A DNA stretch of 64,000 nt from Streptomyces sp. DT2A-34 (GTDB lineage: Bacteria; Actinomycetota; Actinomycetes; Streptomycetales; Streptomycetaceae): assembly GCF_030499515.1 (NCBI RefSeq), contig NZ_JASTWJ010000001.1, positions 372,001-436,000 on the forward strand, given 5' to 3'. This document shows positions 41,554-50,498 of this stretch, in pieces. The notes beneath the pieces were generated by a model. It was not told the DNA's origin and did not search any database. It worked only from the letters and a program-made list of their open reading frames with translations. Both the position numbers and the translations under genes were made by a program. Within the stretch, counting starts at the first letter, position 1. Every line of letters starts with the position of its first letter.

Positions 41554-41578
41554 CTCGCGGACCGTCACGTTCCGCGAG
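41554..41578. promoter_or_regulatory. Inverted repeat upstream of the second FUSC gene
   Basis: CTCGCGGA (41554-41561) and TCCGCGAG (41571-41578) form a perfect 8-9-8 dyad, 41 bp before the ATG at 41620. Possible operator or leader hairpin. Confidence 0.45.
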
Positions 41579-41619
41579 CAGTGTGTGGGAAGCGTCTGTG
41601 GAAAGGGAACAGCCCAAGG

Positions 41620-42873
41620 ATGCGAGAGGTACCTGAGGGGTCGGTGTCCTTGGAGCGGCTCGGGAAGCTGCGCCGGGACCCGGTGGTGGTCCAGACGCTG
41701 CGGTCGGCGGCCGCGGCGACGATCGCGTACGTCATCGCACTGCGCCTGAGCCCCGAGGCGGCGCCGCTGACCGCGCCCCTGACCGCGCTGCTGGTCGTCC
41801 AGGTCACGCTGTACGCCACGCTCACCAACGGCATCCGACGGGTGAACTCCGTGGTGGCCGGCGTCCTCGTCGCCATCGCCTTCAGCCTCCTGGTCGGCCT
41901 GACCTGGTGGAGTCTGGCGCTGCTGATCGTGGCCTCGCTGGTGGTCGGACATCTGGTGCGGGTCGACGAGTACGTGCCCGAAGTGGCGATCAGCGCGATG
42001 CTGGTCCTCGGGGTCACGACCGTAGGGGACACGGCCTGGGCGCGGATTCTGGAGACGCTGATCGGCGCGGTGGTCGGGCTCGGCTTCAACCTGCTCCTCG
42101 CGCCACCGGTGTGGGTGGAGGAGGCCGGTGAGTCGCTGGAGGGCATGGCCCGTCGGCTGCGGCAGTTGATGCTGCGCATCGGCGAGGAGGCCGCCGGCCG
42201 CACACCGTTCGAGCAGGCCGCTGCCCGGCTGCACGAGGCGCGCCGGCTCGACCACGACATCGTCGAGGTTGACGCGGCGCTGAAGCAGGCCGAGGACAGC
42301 CTGCGGCTCAACCCGCGCGTGCGCGACAGCCTGCTGCACCGGGTGGTGCTGCGCACCGGACTGGACACGCTGGAGATCTGCACGGTGGTCCTGCGGGTGC
42401 TCGCGCGCACCCTCACCGACCTGGCGAAGGAGCGGGAGCCCGAGCCGCTGTTCGCGAAGGAGACCGGCGCCGTCGTGGAGCAGCTGCTGTCGGAGATCGC
42501 CGACGCGGTGGTCAGCTTCTCGGTGCTGGTCACCACCCATGTCAGCAGCAACGCCGACGCGGCGGAGTCCCGGCTCGCCGCCGAGTTGCGCGCGGCGGCG
42601 GGCACCCGCGACAAGCTGGCCCTGCTGCTGCGTGAGGAGGCCGAGCGCGAGGACCGGCACTGGCAGCTGCTCGGCGCCGTACTGACCGAGGTGAACCGCA
42701 TCCTCGACGAGCTCGACACCGAGCACCGCTCGCACCGGCTGCTGGAGGAACTGGACCGCGTGTCGCAGGAGCAGCGCGCCCGGATGCCGCGCCTGACCCG
42801 GTTGCGCGAGCGCATGGGGGTTCAGGAGCAGCTGTGGCGGAACCGCACGGGGTTCGGCGGGCGTTCTTCGTGA
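41620..42873 (+). CDS. FUSC-family membrane protein (aromatic acid exporter-like)
   Basis: A 417-residue protein. The N-terminal half has about six hydrophobic segments (about 28-160: VVQTLRSAAAATIAYVIAL, SVVAGVLVAIAFSLLVGL). The long C-terminal half is helical and charged, likely coiled coil, with EAEREDRHWQLLGAVL and LDTEHRSHRLLEELDRV. It belongs to the FUSC/ArAE superfamily of organic acid exporters. The upstream ATG at 41581 is an alternative start; neither has a strong Shine-Dalgarno. It is divergent from the esterase homologue and 46 bp upstream of the next gene. Confidence 0.82.
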   Translation: MREVPEGSVSLERLGKLRRDPVVVQTLRSAAAATIAYVIALRLSPEAAPLTAPLTALLVVQVTLYATLTNGIRRVNSVVAGVLVAIAFSLLVGLTWWSLALLIVASLVVGHLVRVDEYVPEVAISAMLVLGVTTVGDTAWARILETLIGAVVGLGFNLLLAPPVWVEEAGESLEGMARRLRQLMLRIGEEAAGRTPFEQAAARLHEARRLDHDIVEVDAALKQAEDSLRLNPRVRDSLLHRVVLRTGLDTLEICTVVLRVLARTLTDLAKEREPEPLFAKETGAVVEQLLSEIADAVVSFSVLVTTHVSSNADAAESRLAAELRAAAGTRDKLALLLREEAEREDRHWQLLGAVLTEVNRILDELDTEHRSHRLLEELDRVSQEQRARMPRLTRLRERMGVQEQLWRNRTGFGGRSS

Positions 42874-42919
42874 GGGAGCGCCGGGACGGGGCCGGCGCCG
42901 GAAGCGAGGGAGCGGGCGG

Positions 42920-43978
42920 ATGGCCGACACGAGCGTACGGATCGACGGGAACACGCTGCGGCTGCCGGGCGGGGTGGCGGTGCGGTTCGTCCGTACGCTG
43001 CGGCTGCCCGAGTCGGGCACGCACCCGCTGCCTCCGGGGCTCGGCGAGTTCCCGGTCCGGCGGGTGGCGGACTACGCGGACAGCGTTCCCGAGGCATGGC
43101 GGCAGCGCGGCGGTGTGATGCTGCCGGTGTACCTGCGCGAGGCGATGTGGCTGAGCTTCGGGGGCACGACGGAGCCGGCCGCGTTGCAGGTCGGGGTGGG
43201 CAAGGTGTGCGCGGTCTCGGGGAAGCCGTGGAGCGACCGGCTGTCCCGCGAGCCGCAGAACTACGTCGTACTGCCCCGCCAGCCCTGGCTGGACGGCATC
43301 AACTCCGGGAAGGGCACGGTCCGCCAGTTCGTGGCCGTGCCACTGGGGCTCGGGGCGACCGTCGAGGGCCAGGTGACCGGCGAGGAGGTCTGGGGCGGCG
43401 TACAGCTGCAGTCGTTCGCGCTGAAGGAGCCCCAGCTGGCGAGGTGGCGTGAGGAGGAGCGGCGCCGGGCGGAGCAGGCGCGGGTGATGCCTTCGTACGG
43501 CGGTTACGGTGCCGCCATGCCCATGGCGGCGCCCGCTCCGCAGGGCGGGGTTCCGGCGCCCGCGGCCGCTGTGGCCGGTCCCGCGCGCCGGGCCGCCGCG
43601 GCGATGGGCCTGGGCGTCGGCGGTTCGCTGCGCCAGGAGGTCTACGAGGACGACCGGCCGCTGTCGGACTGGTCCGAGGGCCCCGCAGGCCGGGTCTTCG
43701 TCCATCTGGTGACGCCCCCGGAGTGGCGTCGGATCACCGGCGAGGCTCCCCCGCCCTCGCCGGTGGACCGGGCGGCGTACACGCGCGCGGGGCTGCCCTG
43801 GTTCGACTACTACGACCAGGACGCCGAGGATCTCGCCCCCACGGACCCGCTGGGGTCGGTGAAGCCGGTCGGCGACTGGCTCGGCGACGACCACGAGCCC
43901 TGGCAGGCGCCCTCACCGGGCCAGGTGACGCCGCTCAAGGACGCGCCGGGCAAGCCGGTGCAGGACGGCGACTGGTAG
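42920..43978 (+). CDS. Conserved hypothetical protein (about 350 residues)
   Basis: A 352-residue protein. The N-terminal half (about 1-190) is conserved and non-enzymatic in appearance: VRFVRTLRLPESGTHPLPPGLG, PVYLREAMWLSFGG, PRQPWLDGINSGKGTVRQFVA. A Pro/Ala/Gly-rich linker (about 195-230) follows. The C-terminal half contains GRVFVHLVTPPEWRRITGE and PWFDYYDQDAEDLAPTDPLG. I recall homologues annotated only as hypothetical in diverse bacteria. It may be co-transcribed with the FUSC gene. The function is unknown. Confidence 0.7.
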   Translation: MADTSVRIDGNTLRLPGGVAVRFVRTLRLPESGTHPLPPGLGEFPVRRVADYADSVPEAWRQRGGVMLPVYLREAMWLSFGGTTEPAALQVGVGKVCAVSGKPWSDRLSREPQNYVVLPRQPWLDGINSGKGTVRQFVAVPLGLGATVEGQVTGEEVWGGVQLQSFALKEPQLARWREEERRRAEQARVMPSYGGYGAAMPMAAPAPQGGVPAPAAAVAGPARRAAAAMGLGVGGSLRQEVYEDDRPLSDWSEGPAGRVFVHLVTPPEWRRITGEAPPPSPVDRAAYTRAGLPWFDYYDQDAEDLAPTDPLGSVKPVGDWLGDDHEPWQAPSPGQVTPLKDAPGKPVQDGDW

Positions 43979-44019
43979 CACCCCGCTGCCCCGCGCGGAC
44001 GGTGCGCAGCCACCCCCTT

Positions 44020-44046
44020 CGTTGCACTGTGCGCAACGATCGTTGC
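44020..44046. promoter_or_regulatory. Alternating CGTTGC/GCAACG half-sites upstream of the lactonase
   Basis: CGTTGC (44020-44025), GCAACG (44033-44038) and CGTTGC (44041-44046) alternate. The last two form the perfect 14-bp palindrome GCAACGATCGTTGC (44033-44046). It lies about 77 bp before the lactonase ATG. The layout suits a LacI- or TetR-type operator. Confidence 0.55.
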
Positions 44047-44122
44047 TCTTCTTGCGCTCGACGGGTGGTCCACGCCAAGGTGGCTGTCGCGACCACGACG
44101 ACCGACGACCTGAGGTGTGGAC

Positions 44123-45343
44123 ATGGGCAGTGGTGGGCTGAGCAGGCGCCGATTCGTGGGAACCCTCGCGGGATCGGCCGCCGGCGTGACCCTCCCGGCG
44201 GCCACGGCGTGCGACGACGCGCCGGCCCCGGCGGACACGGCCGGCACGGCGGCCCCCGAGGCGACCACTCCCGGGACCCGTCCGAGCGCCCAGACCGAGA
44301 GCCGCGAGCCGTCCGGCCCGCGCCCCCTCTACCTCGGCGCCTACACCTCCGTCGAGAGCGGCGGCACAGGCATCGGCCTCGCCACCTACGACCCGGCGAC
44401 GGGCCGCGTCACCGGCACCGGAACGATCACCGGGATCGGCGACCCGTCGTATCTGGCACCGCACCCGAACGGCCGGACGCTGTACGCGGTCAACGAGCGC
44501 GACGACGGTGCCGTGACCGCCGTCCGCCTCGCCGACCGCAAGATTCTGGGGAGCCGGAGCACCGGCGGGGCGGCGCCCTGCCATCTGTCGGTGCATCCGA
44601 GCGGACGCTGGCTGCTGAGCGCCAACTACGGCGGGGGCAGCGTCGCCGTGCACTCGATCGGCGCCTCGGGGGCGCTCGGCGAGCGCACCGAGCTGGTCAC
44701 GCACTCGAGTCCGCCGCCCGGCCCCGGCCAGGAGGGCCCGCACGCCCACCAGTTCATCACGAGCCCCGACGGCGGCCATGTGCTCGCCGTGGACCTCGGC
44801 ACGGACACCGTGTACACCTATCGCCTCGACCAGAAGGCGGGCACGCTCACCGAGGTCGCGCGGGCGCAGACGCAGCCGGGTGCGGGCCCGCGTCATCTCA
44901 CCTTCCACCCGGGCGGCCGGTACGCGTATCTGGCCAACGAGGTCGACAACACCGTCGCGGTCTGCACGTACGACCCCGGCACGGGCCGGCTGACCGTCGG
45001 CAAGGAGCAGTCCACCGGTACGGGCTCGGGCACCAGCTATCCGGCGCAGATCGTGGTGACGGCGAACGGCCGGTACGCCTATCTCGCCAACCGGGGCCAC
45101 AACAGCCTCGCGCGCTACGCGGTGGAGGCGGACGGCGCCCGGCTCCGGCTGCTCGACACGGTGCCGGTGTCCGGGGACTTCCCGCGGCAGATCGCCCTCT
45201 CGCCGGACGGCTCGCTGCTGTTCGCGGCGAACCAGCGGTCGAGCACCGTCAGCGTCTTCCACGTCGACGAGGACAGCGGTGAACTGCGCCTCGCCGGCGA
45301 GCCGTTCGCGTCACCCGTCGCCGTCTGTGCGCTGCCGCTGTAG
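44123..45343 (+). CDS. Tat-exported lactonase (6-phosphogluconolactonase-type beta-propeller)
   Basis: A protein of about 406 residues with a twin-arginine signal (SRRRFVGTLAG) and a following cysteine (ATACDD) that could be lipidated. A Thr/Pro-rich linker precedes a seven-bladed propeller of the YbhE/PF10282 lactonase family. Repeated blade motifs are YLAPHPNGRTLYAVNE, CHLSVHPSGRWLLSANYGGG and HLTFHPGGRYAYLANE. Folded export and lactone hydrolysis are expected; the substrate may be a sugar lactone outside the cell. The ATG at 44123 follows GAGG; a GTG two codons earlier is possible. Confidence 0.87.
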   Translation: MGSGGLSRRRFVGTLAGSAAGVTLPAATACDDAPAPADTAGTAAPEATTPGTRPSAQTESREPSGPRPLYLGAYTSVESGGTGIGLATYDPATGRVTGTGTITGIGDPSYLAPHPNGRTLYAVNERDDGAVTAVRLADRKILGSRSTGGAAPCHLSVHPSGRWLLSANYGGGSVAVHSIGASGALGERTELVTHSSPPPGPGQEGPHAHQFITSPDGGHVLAVDLGTDTVYTYRLDQKAGTLTEVARAQTQPGAGPRHLTFHPGGRYAYLANEVDNTVAVCTYDPGTGRLTVGKEQSTGTGSGTSYPAQIVVTANGRYAYLANRGHNSLARYAVEADGARLRLLDTVPVSGDFPRQIALSPDGSLLFAANQRSSTVSVFHVDEDSGELRLAGEPFASPVAVCALPL

Positions 45344-46036
45344 GGCGCGCGGGCAGGAGGCGGCACTGGCCTGGGCGAGCAGGATGTGCATGCGTTCGGT
45401 GAGCTGTGCGACGTCGTCGGCGGGCCGGTGGAACGGCAGCCGTACGTCGGCCTGGGCGCGGGCGCGTTCGATGCGCAGCGTCAGTCCGTGCCGGTCGACG
45501 GCGAGGGGCTGCACACGGACGGCGCCGTGCAGGCTGTCGGAGTCGACGAGGCGGGTGAGCCGCTCCACGGCGTCCGGGTGGCAGTCGGCGAGGTGGGTGA
45601 GCAGCCGCGCCTCGGCGGTGGCCAGCGGGTCGGGCGTGGCGGCGGCGAACTCGTCGAGGTCGACGACCACGGCACCGGACGGCTGCCGCAGCACCACCCG
45701 CGTAGGCTGGAACGCCAGTTTGCCCTCCTCGGGGGTGAACCAGCCGGACAGCCAGAGCCGGGCGCGAATCCGTTTGCGTACGGGTACGGGGGCGACGTCG
45801 GCGAACTCCAGGACGGCGGCGGGCTCTCCGCGGGGGGCGCAGATCGCCGCCGCGACGAGCGCGCTGTCCTCCGGCACGTCGAGCAGGACGCGGCCGTCCT
45901 CGGCCACGGTGTGCGCGCCGACGAGCTCCTCGCGACTGCCCTCCGCGGTCACCGCGCAGGACCACGCGGCGTCGAGCACCGACCGGGCCCGCTCCGCCGC
46001 GGAAGGCGCGGCCGTCCACGCTTGGCTGTCACCCAT
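45311..46036 (-). CDS. DUF2470 protein, iron-regulated
   Basis: A 241-residue protein with a C-terminal DUF2470 domain (about 165-230: LLTHLADCHPDAVERLTRLVD, GLTLRIER, VRLPFHRP). The N-terminal half resembles a pyridoxamine-oxidase-like split barrel (SREELVGAHTVAEDGRVLLDVPED). This combination is found in heme-handling HugZ-like proteins. AAGGAGGT precedes the ATG at 46036. A 19-bp iron box lies 11 bp upstream of the start codon. Iron repression through DmdR/IdeR is therefore likely, which fits a role in heme or iron use. Confidence 0.83.
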   Translation of the reverse strand: MGDSQAWTAAPSAAERARSVLDAAWSCAVTAEGSREELVGAHTVAEDGRVLLDVPEDSALVAAAICAPRGEPAAVLEFADVAPVPVRKRIRARLWLSGWFTPEEGKLAFQPTRVVLRQPSGAVVVDLDEFAAATPDPLATAEARLLTHLADCHPDAVERLTRLVDSDSLHGAVRVQPLAVDRHGLTLRIERARAQADVRLPFHRPADDVAQLTERMHILLAQASAASCPRALQRQRTDGDG

Positions 46037-46047
46037 CCCAGACCTCC

Positions 46048-46066
46048 TTAGGTAAGCCTTGCCTAA
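46048..46066. promoter_or_regulatory. IdeR/DmdR iron box
   Basis: TTAGGTAAGCCTTGCCTAA is a 19-bp dyad (one mismatch between arms) fitting the actinobacterial iron-box consensus TTAGGTTAGGCTAACCTAA. It overlaps the expected promoter/leader of the DUF2470 gene. Confidence 0.85.
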
Positions 46067-46154
46067 CCTACAGAAGATCGGGCCGCACGCCAACCGGCCC
46101 CGCCGATCCTGTGCCATCTCTTTGCAGGTGCAGGCGGTACGGTTCGCCCGACAC

Positions 46155-46763
46155 TCAGGGCGTGATGACGCCCAACAGGGCCCGGGCGCACAGGTCGCGC
46201 ACCTGCTCCCGGGAGAGGTCCGGGCCTCTCAGCCACTCCAGGCAGACGGCGGTGGTGAACGCCAGCCAGCCCCGCACGGCCAGCGCTACATCGGGCCGCT
46301 CCTCGAAGACCGGGCCGAACTCGGGGTCCGCCGCCATCGCCGCGAGGATCTGCTTCTCCTGCGCGGCCAGGGCCTGTTGGTAGACCTTGCGCACGGCCTG
46401 GTCACCGGCCGCGTCGGCGCGATGGAAGGCGCGGAATCCGTGCGCGTGCGCTTCGACGTACTCCAGATACGTGTCGAGGCCCGCGGCGAGCTGCTCGCGC
46501 ACCGGGACTCCGGGCACGGCGGCCGTCATCCGCAGCATGCGCTCGCTCTCCCGCTCGACGACGGCCGCGAAGAAGTCCCGCTTGTTCGGGAAGTAGTGGT
46601 AGAGCAGCCCGCGCGAGACCCCGGCGATCTCGGCGACCCGCTCGATCCACACCTCGTCGTAGGGGCTCTCCGAGAACAGCCGCGCCCCGACCGCGAGGAG
46701 CTGCTCGCGGCGTTCCCCGGTACTGAGGCGGCGGCGGGTGCGCTCGCCCTGGTTCGCGGCCAT
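46155..46763 (-). CDS. TetR-family transcriptional regulator
   Basis: A 202-residue TetR regulator. The DNA-binding domain is residues about 15-62, with FSESPYDEVWIERVAEIAGVSRGLLYHYFPNKRDFFAAVV. A C-terminal helical ligand domain follows. It is divergent from a P450 gene, with a shared region of 107 bp containing a spaced inverted repeat. The arrangement recalls Bm3R1/CYP102 of Bacillus megaterium, where a TetR repressor controls a fatty-acid hydroxylase. The equivalent role here is inference. Confidence 0.88.
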   Translation of the reverse strand: MAANQGERTRRRLSTGERREQLLAVGARLFSESPYDEVWIERVAEIAGVSRGLLYHYFPNKRDFFAAVVERESERMLRMTAAVPGVPVREQLAAGLDTYLEYVEAHAHGFRAFHRADAAGDQAVRKVYQQALAAQEKQILAAMAADPEFGPVFEERPDVALAVRGWLAFTTAVCLEWLRGPDLSREQVRDLCARALLGVITP

Positions 46764-46779
46764 GACCGCACTTTACTTG

Positions 46780-46828
46780 ACGTGGATTCAACGGCGGGAC
46801 CAGACTGGACGCGTTACTGAACCCACGT
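46780..46828. promoter_or_regulatory. Spaced inverted repeat and promoter in the TetR/P450 region
   Basis: ACGTGGATTCA (46780-46790) and TGAACCCACGT (46818-46828) are inverted copies with one mismatch, 38 bp centre to centre. A plausible P450 promoter overlaps them: TTGACG (46777-46782), 18 bp, CAGACT (46801-46806). A repressor bound at both arms would bracket the promoter. Confidence 0.5.
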
Positions 46829-46870
46829 ACAACGAGCTCGACCTGCCGCTGGATCAAGGGAGATCGCGTC

Positions 46871-48406
46871 ATGGCGGAGACAGTGACCGGGACAGTGGCC
46901 GGGACCGGACTCCCCAAGGGATTCCGCAGCGCCGAGCAGGGCTGGCCGGAGCTGTCCCGCATCCCGCATCCGCCGCACCGGCTGCCGTTGCTCGGCGACG
47001 TCCTCGGCGCCAGCCGGCGTACGCCGCTGCAGGACTCCCTGCGGTACGCACGGGAGTTGGGGCCGATCTTCCGGCGCAGGGCGTTCCACAGGGAGTTCGT
47101 GTTCGTCTGGGGAGCCGGACTCGTGGCCGACATGGCGGACGAGTCGCGCTTCGCCAAGCATGTGGGGCTCGGCATAGCCAATCTGCGGCCGGTCGTCGGA
47201 GACGGCCTGTTCACGGCGTACAACCACGAGCCGAACTGGCGGCTGGCGCACGACGTCCTGGCACCGGGGTTCAGCCGGGAGGCCATGGCGGGCTACCACC
47301 CGATGATGCTGGCCGTGGCCGACCGGCTCATGGACCGCTGGGACCGCGAGCTGACGGCGGGCCGGGCGGTGGACGTGCCCGGTGACATGACCAAGCTGAC
47401 CCTGGAGACCATCGCGCGCACCGGGTTCGGGCACGACTTCGGCTCCTTCGAACGGGCCCGTCCGCATCCCTTCGTGACGGCGATGGTCGGCACACTCACC
47501 TACGCCCAGCGCCTCAACTCCGTACCGGCGCCGTCCCTGCTACGGCGTGCCGCACGCCGCAACCAGGCCGACATCGCCTACCTCGACCGCACGGTCGACG
47601 ACCTGGTCCGCGCCCGTACGGCGAGCGGGCCCGGGGACGGGGATCTGCTGGACCGGATGCTGGAGACGGCCCACCCGGAGACGGGCGAACGGCTCTCCGC
47701 ACAGAACGTCCGGCGCCAAGTGATCACCTTCCTGGTGGCCGGCCACGAGACCACCTCGGGCGCGCTCTCCTTCGCCCTGCACTATCTCTCCCGCCACCCG
47801 GACGTCGCCGAGCGCGCCCGTGCCGAGGTGGACCGCGTCTGGGGCGACACGGCGGTGCCCGGCTACGACCAGGTGGCGAGGCTGCGGTATGTGCGCCGGG
47901 TGCTCGACGAGTCGCTGCGGCTGTGGCCGACGGCGCCGGCCTTCGCCCGGGAGGCGCGCGAGGACACGGTGCTCGGCGGGGTCCATCCGATGCGGCGCGG
48001 CGCGTGGGCGCTGGTGCTCACGGCGATGCTGCACCGCGATCCCGAGGTCTGGGGCGCGGACGCCGAGCGGTTCGATCCGGATCGCTTCGACCCGAAGGCC
48101 GTACGGACACGTCCGCCGCACACCTTCAAGCCGTTCGGGACGGGGGCGCGGGCCTGCATCGGGCGCCAGTTCGCGCTGCACGAGGCCACGCTGGTGCTGG
48201 GGCTGCTGCTGCGCCGGTACGAGTTCAGGAGCGACCCGGCCTATCGGCTGCGGGTGACGGAGCGGCTGACGCTGATGCCGGAGGGGCTGCGGCTACGCCT
48301 GGAGCGGCGGGCGGCAGGCACTGCGATCACGGCACCCGCCTCGTCGGGGGCCGTCGAGGACGCGCCCTCAGAGCTGCGCTGTCCAGTGCGCCGGGCGGCC
48401 GACTGA
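46871..48406 (+). CDS. CYP102-like cytochrome P450, stand-alone heme domain
   Basis: A 511-residue P450 closely resembling the heme part of the CYP102-type fusion at 34.6-37.7 kb. Shared blocks are [23 protein letters not shown] and [14 protein letters not shown]. It has [11 protein letters not shown] (I-helix), DESLRLWP (ExxR) and [13 protein letters not shown] (heme Cys). The reductase domains are missing; the tail after about 475 is unrelated and short. It would need separate redox partners. It is divergent from a TetR regulator, and its 3' end overlaps the convergent pentapeptide gene by 39 bp. Fatty acids are the likely substrates. Confidence 0.9.
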   Translation: MAETVTGTVAGTGLPKGFRSAEQGWPELSRIPHPPHRLPLLGDVLGASRRTPLQDSLRYARELGPIFRRRAFHREFVFVWGAGLVADMADESRFAKHVGLGIANLRPVVGDGLFTAYNHEPNWRLAHDVLAPGFSREAMAGYHPMMLAVADRLMDRWDRELTAGRAVDVPGDMTKLTLETIARTGFGHDFGSFERARPHPFVTAMVGTLTYAQRLNSVPAPSLLRRAARRNQADIAYLDRTVDDLVRARTASGPGDGDLLDRMLETAHPETGERLSAQNVRRQVITFLVAGHETTSGALSFALHYLSRHPDVAERARAEVDRVWGDTAVPGYDQVARLRYVRRVLDESLRLWPTAPAFAREAREDTVLGGVHPMRRGAWALVLTAMLHRDPEVWGADAERFDPDRFDPKAVRTRPPHTFKPFGTGARACIGRQFALHEATLVLGLLLRRYEFRSDPAYRLRVTERLTLMPEGLRLRLERRAAGTAITAPASSGAVEDAPSELRCPVRRAAD

Positions 48407-49198
48407 GGCGGGCAGCCGCGTGCCCGCGCTGCCCCGGGCCGCGTTCAGCTGGGGCTGGGTCAGGAAGAACGCGCCGGTCAGATCGGCGTCCGTGAGGTCG
48501 GTGTCGCGCAGGTCGGCACCGATGAGGTCCGCTCCACGCAGGTCGGCGCCGGTCAGGTCGGCGGCTATGAGGTAGGCGCCGCGCAGGTTCGCGCCGCGCA
48601 GGTCGGCGCCCTTGAGACGGGCGCCCATCAGGTCCGCGCCCCGTCGGTTCTTCTTGCGGCCCCGTACGCCCGCCCGCGCCAACTCGCTGGTCTTCAGCAG
48701 GAGCACGTTGACCTCCTGCCGGTGAGCGGCCACGTCCAGCGCGCCGAGCTCCTCCGGGGTCCGGCGCGTGAGCTGCTCGGTCGCCTCCAGGAGCCCCCGC
48801 AGCTCGGCGTGGAGGGGGCGGGCGGCGGGCAGGGTGAGGGCCTCGGTCAGGTACCAGAGCAGTTCGTGGAGCTGGCGGACGACCGGGAAGACGTCGAACA
48901 TCCGCCGCGCGTGCTCGCGGGAGGCCGCACGCCAGTCCTTCCCGGCGAAGGTGACCTGTGAGACCTTCTGACCGGCGCCGAAGCAGTCGTAGACCGTGCA
49001 GCCGGTGAAGCCCTTGGTGCGGAGCCGGGCGTGGATGCCGCAGCGGTGGTCGTCCTGGAGGTTCCGGCAGGGCGTCCCGGCCGCCTTGTCGACCGCGAAG
49101 TCGGCGGAGGCGGCGAAGGGCAGGGCGACGCAGCACAGCCCGAAGCACCGCTCGCAGTCGCCGTGCAGGTCCGCCCGGTCGACGGTCTGATCTTGCAT
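48368..49198 (-). CDS. Cysteine-cluster plus pentapeptide-repeat protein
   Basis: A 276-residue protein with two parts. The N-terminus has a CxxCxxxCC cluster (CERCFGLCC, near residues 15-23) and later Cys residues (PCRNL, HRCGI, GCTVYDC), like YkgJ-type metal-binding proteins. The C-terminus (about 185-250) carries pentapeptide repeats A(D/N)Lx[21 protein letters not shown] and on. These form a quadrilateral beta-helix. The ATG at 49198 is preferred; the frame reaches 49321. Some pentapeptide proteins protect DNA gyrase, but the role here is unknown. Confidence 0.78.
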   Translation of the reverse strand: MQDQTVDRADLHGDCERCFGLCCVALPFAASADFAVDKAAGTPCRNLQDDHRCGIHARLRTKGFTGCTVYDCFGAGQKVSQVTFAGKDWRAASREHARRMFDVFPVVRQLHELLWYLTEALTLPAARPLHAELRGLLEATEQLTRRTPEELGALDVAAHRQEVNVLLLKTSELARAGVRGRKKNRRGADLMGARLKGADLRGANLRGAYLIAADLTGADLRGADLIGADLRDTDLTDADLTGAFFLTQPQLNAARGSAGTRLPASVGRPAHWTAQL

Positions 49199-49350
49199 GA
49201 CGTTCAGCATACGGAACGAAAACTCACCGACGAGTTTCCGAGGCTGTGGGGGTCTTCTCATCCAACGGAAAACAAGCTCGGCTACCACTGAGAGACAAGC
49301 CGACGGAAGCAGGAGCACCACCGCATCGAAGAGAGTCGAGGCGATACGTC

Positions 49351-49551
49351 ATGTGCAGCCACCAGCCCCCGTGCCCGACCGCCGACAGCCTGGACCATCA
49401 CGCCGCCGTGATCGTGTCGGCCCACCCCGAACAGGGTTGGAGCCTGCTGTGCAACGGCACCATCGTCTTCGACGACACCGGTGAACTCCTCCCGGACGGG
49501 CGGGTGGTGAGCCCGCACCGTACGGTCGGCGTGCTGGCCGTGGCCGCCTGA
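49351..49551 (+). CDS. DUF5999 small protein
   Basis: A 66-residue protein starting MCSHQPPCPTADSLDHHAA and matching the Streptomyces family DUF5999 (HPEQGWSLLCNGTIVFDDTGELLPDG). Its histidines and three cysteines suggest metal binding, which is inference. The ATG at 49351 is preferred over the longer frame because the family begins there. It is convergent with the ECF sigma gene, 11 bp between stops. Confidence 0.78.
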   Translation: MCSHQPPCPTADSLDHHAAVIVSAHPEQGWSLLCNGTIVFDDTGELLPDGRVVSPHRTVGVLAVAA

Positions 49552-49562
49552 GCCATAAGGCG

Positions 49563-50465
49563 TCAGGCCTCCAGACCGGTCAGGTCCAGGCGCCCGAGGC
49601 GCTCGGGGTCGGCCAGGATGTACATCTCCGTGATCCGGCCGTCGGCGATGGTGACGCCCATGACCGACTGCGGCTGTCCTTCGGGGGCGTTGAGGACCCC
49701 GACCGTGCCGTTGACGAGCACGAACCGGATGAACCGCGTGGACTGCGCCAACTGCCGGAACAGCAGTGCCTGTTCGGCCACCGACTTCGCGCCGCGCACC
49801 ACCTTGGACGCCGCGACACCTCGGACCAGCGGCCCGGAGTCGGCGCGCAGCACCACGTCGGGGTCGAGGACCGCGAGCAGTGCCTCGAAGTCCCCCGCGC
49901 GGGAGGCCGCCATGAAGGCGTCGAGGACCTGCCGCTGTCTGCCGAGATCCGGCTCGGTCGACGGCGTGGCGCCCTTCACCCGGCGCCGGGCGCGGCTGGC
50001 CAGCTGGCGGGTGGCGGCCGAGGTGCGTTCCACGATCGGGGCGATGTCGTCGAAGGGCACGGCGAACATGTCGTGCAGCACGAACGCGATCCGCTCGGCC
50101 GGGTCCAGTGTCTCCAGCACGACCAGCAGGGCAAGTCCCACCGAGTCGGCCTGGAGCACCTCCTGTTCCGGGTCGATCGTCGACAGCGGTCTGATCACGG
50201 GGTCCGGGACGAAGGTGTCGTCCAGGGGCTCCTCGTGACGCCGCGTGCGCGAGCGGAGCATGTCCAGGCAGACCCGGCCGACCACGGTGGTCAGCCAGCC
50301 GCCGAGGTTCTCGATGTCGTCCGCGTCGCTGCGGCTCAGCTTCAGCCAGGCCTCCTGGACGGCGTCCTCCGCCTCGGCCGTCGAGCCGAGCATGCGGTAG
50401 GCGACCGCCCTGAGACGGCCCCGGTGCTCCTCGAAGCGGTGCGCCAGCAGATCCGTGTCGTTCAC
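49563..50465 (-). CDS. sigJ: ECF41-type RNA polymerase sigma factor (SigJ-like)
   Basis: A 300-residue ECF sigma factor. Sigma2 (about 5-75: RLRAVAYRMLGSTAEAEDAVQEAWLKL) and sigma4 (about 110-165: FDDIAPIVERTSAATRQLASRARRRV) are followed by a SnoaL-like C-terminal extension (about 178-300). That extension is the mark of the ECF41 group and modulates its activity. ECF41 genes usually sit beside a carboxymuconolactone decarboxylase- or oxidoreductase-type partner. None is adjacent here; the next gene upstream is a PIG-L deacetylase. No anti-sigma gene is seen. Confidence 0.9.
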   Translation of the reverse strand: MNDTDLLAHRFEEHRGRLRAVAYRMLGSTAEAEDAVQEAWLKLSRSDADDIENLGGWLTTVVGRVCLDMLRSRTRRHEEPLDDTFVPDPVIRPLSTIDPEQEVLQADSVGLALLVVLETLDPAERIAFVLHDMFAVPFDDIAPIVERTSAATRQLASRARRRVKGATPSTEPDLGRQRQVLDAFMAASRAGDFEALLAVLDPDVVLRADSGPLVRGVAASKVVRGAKSVAEQALLFRQLAQSTRFIRFVLVNGTVGVLNAPEGQPQSVMGVTIADGRITEMYILADPERLGRLDLTGLEA

Positions 50466-50498
50466 ATTCCCCCCGTTTCGCGCTTCGGTCGAGCGGGT

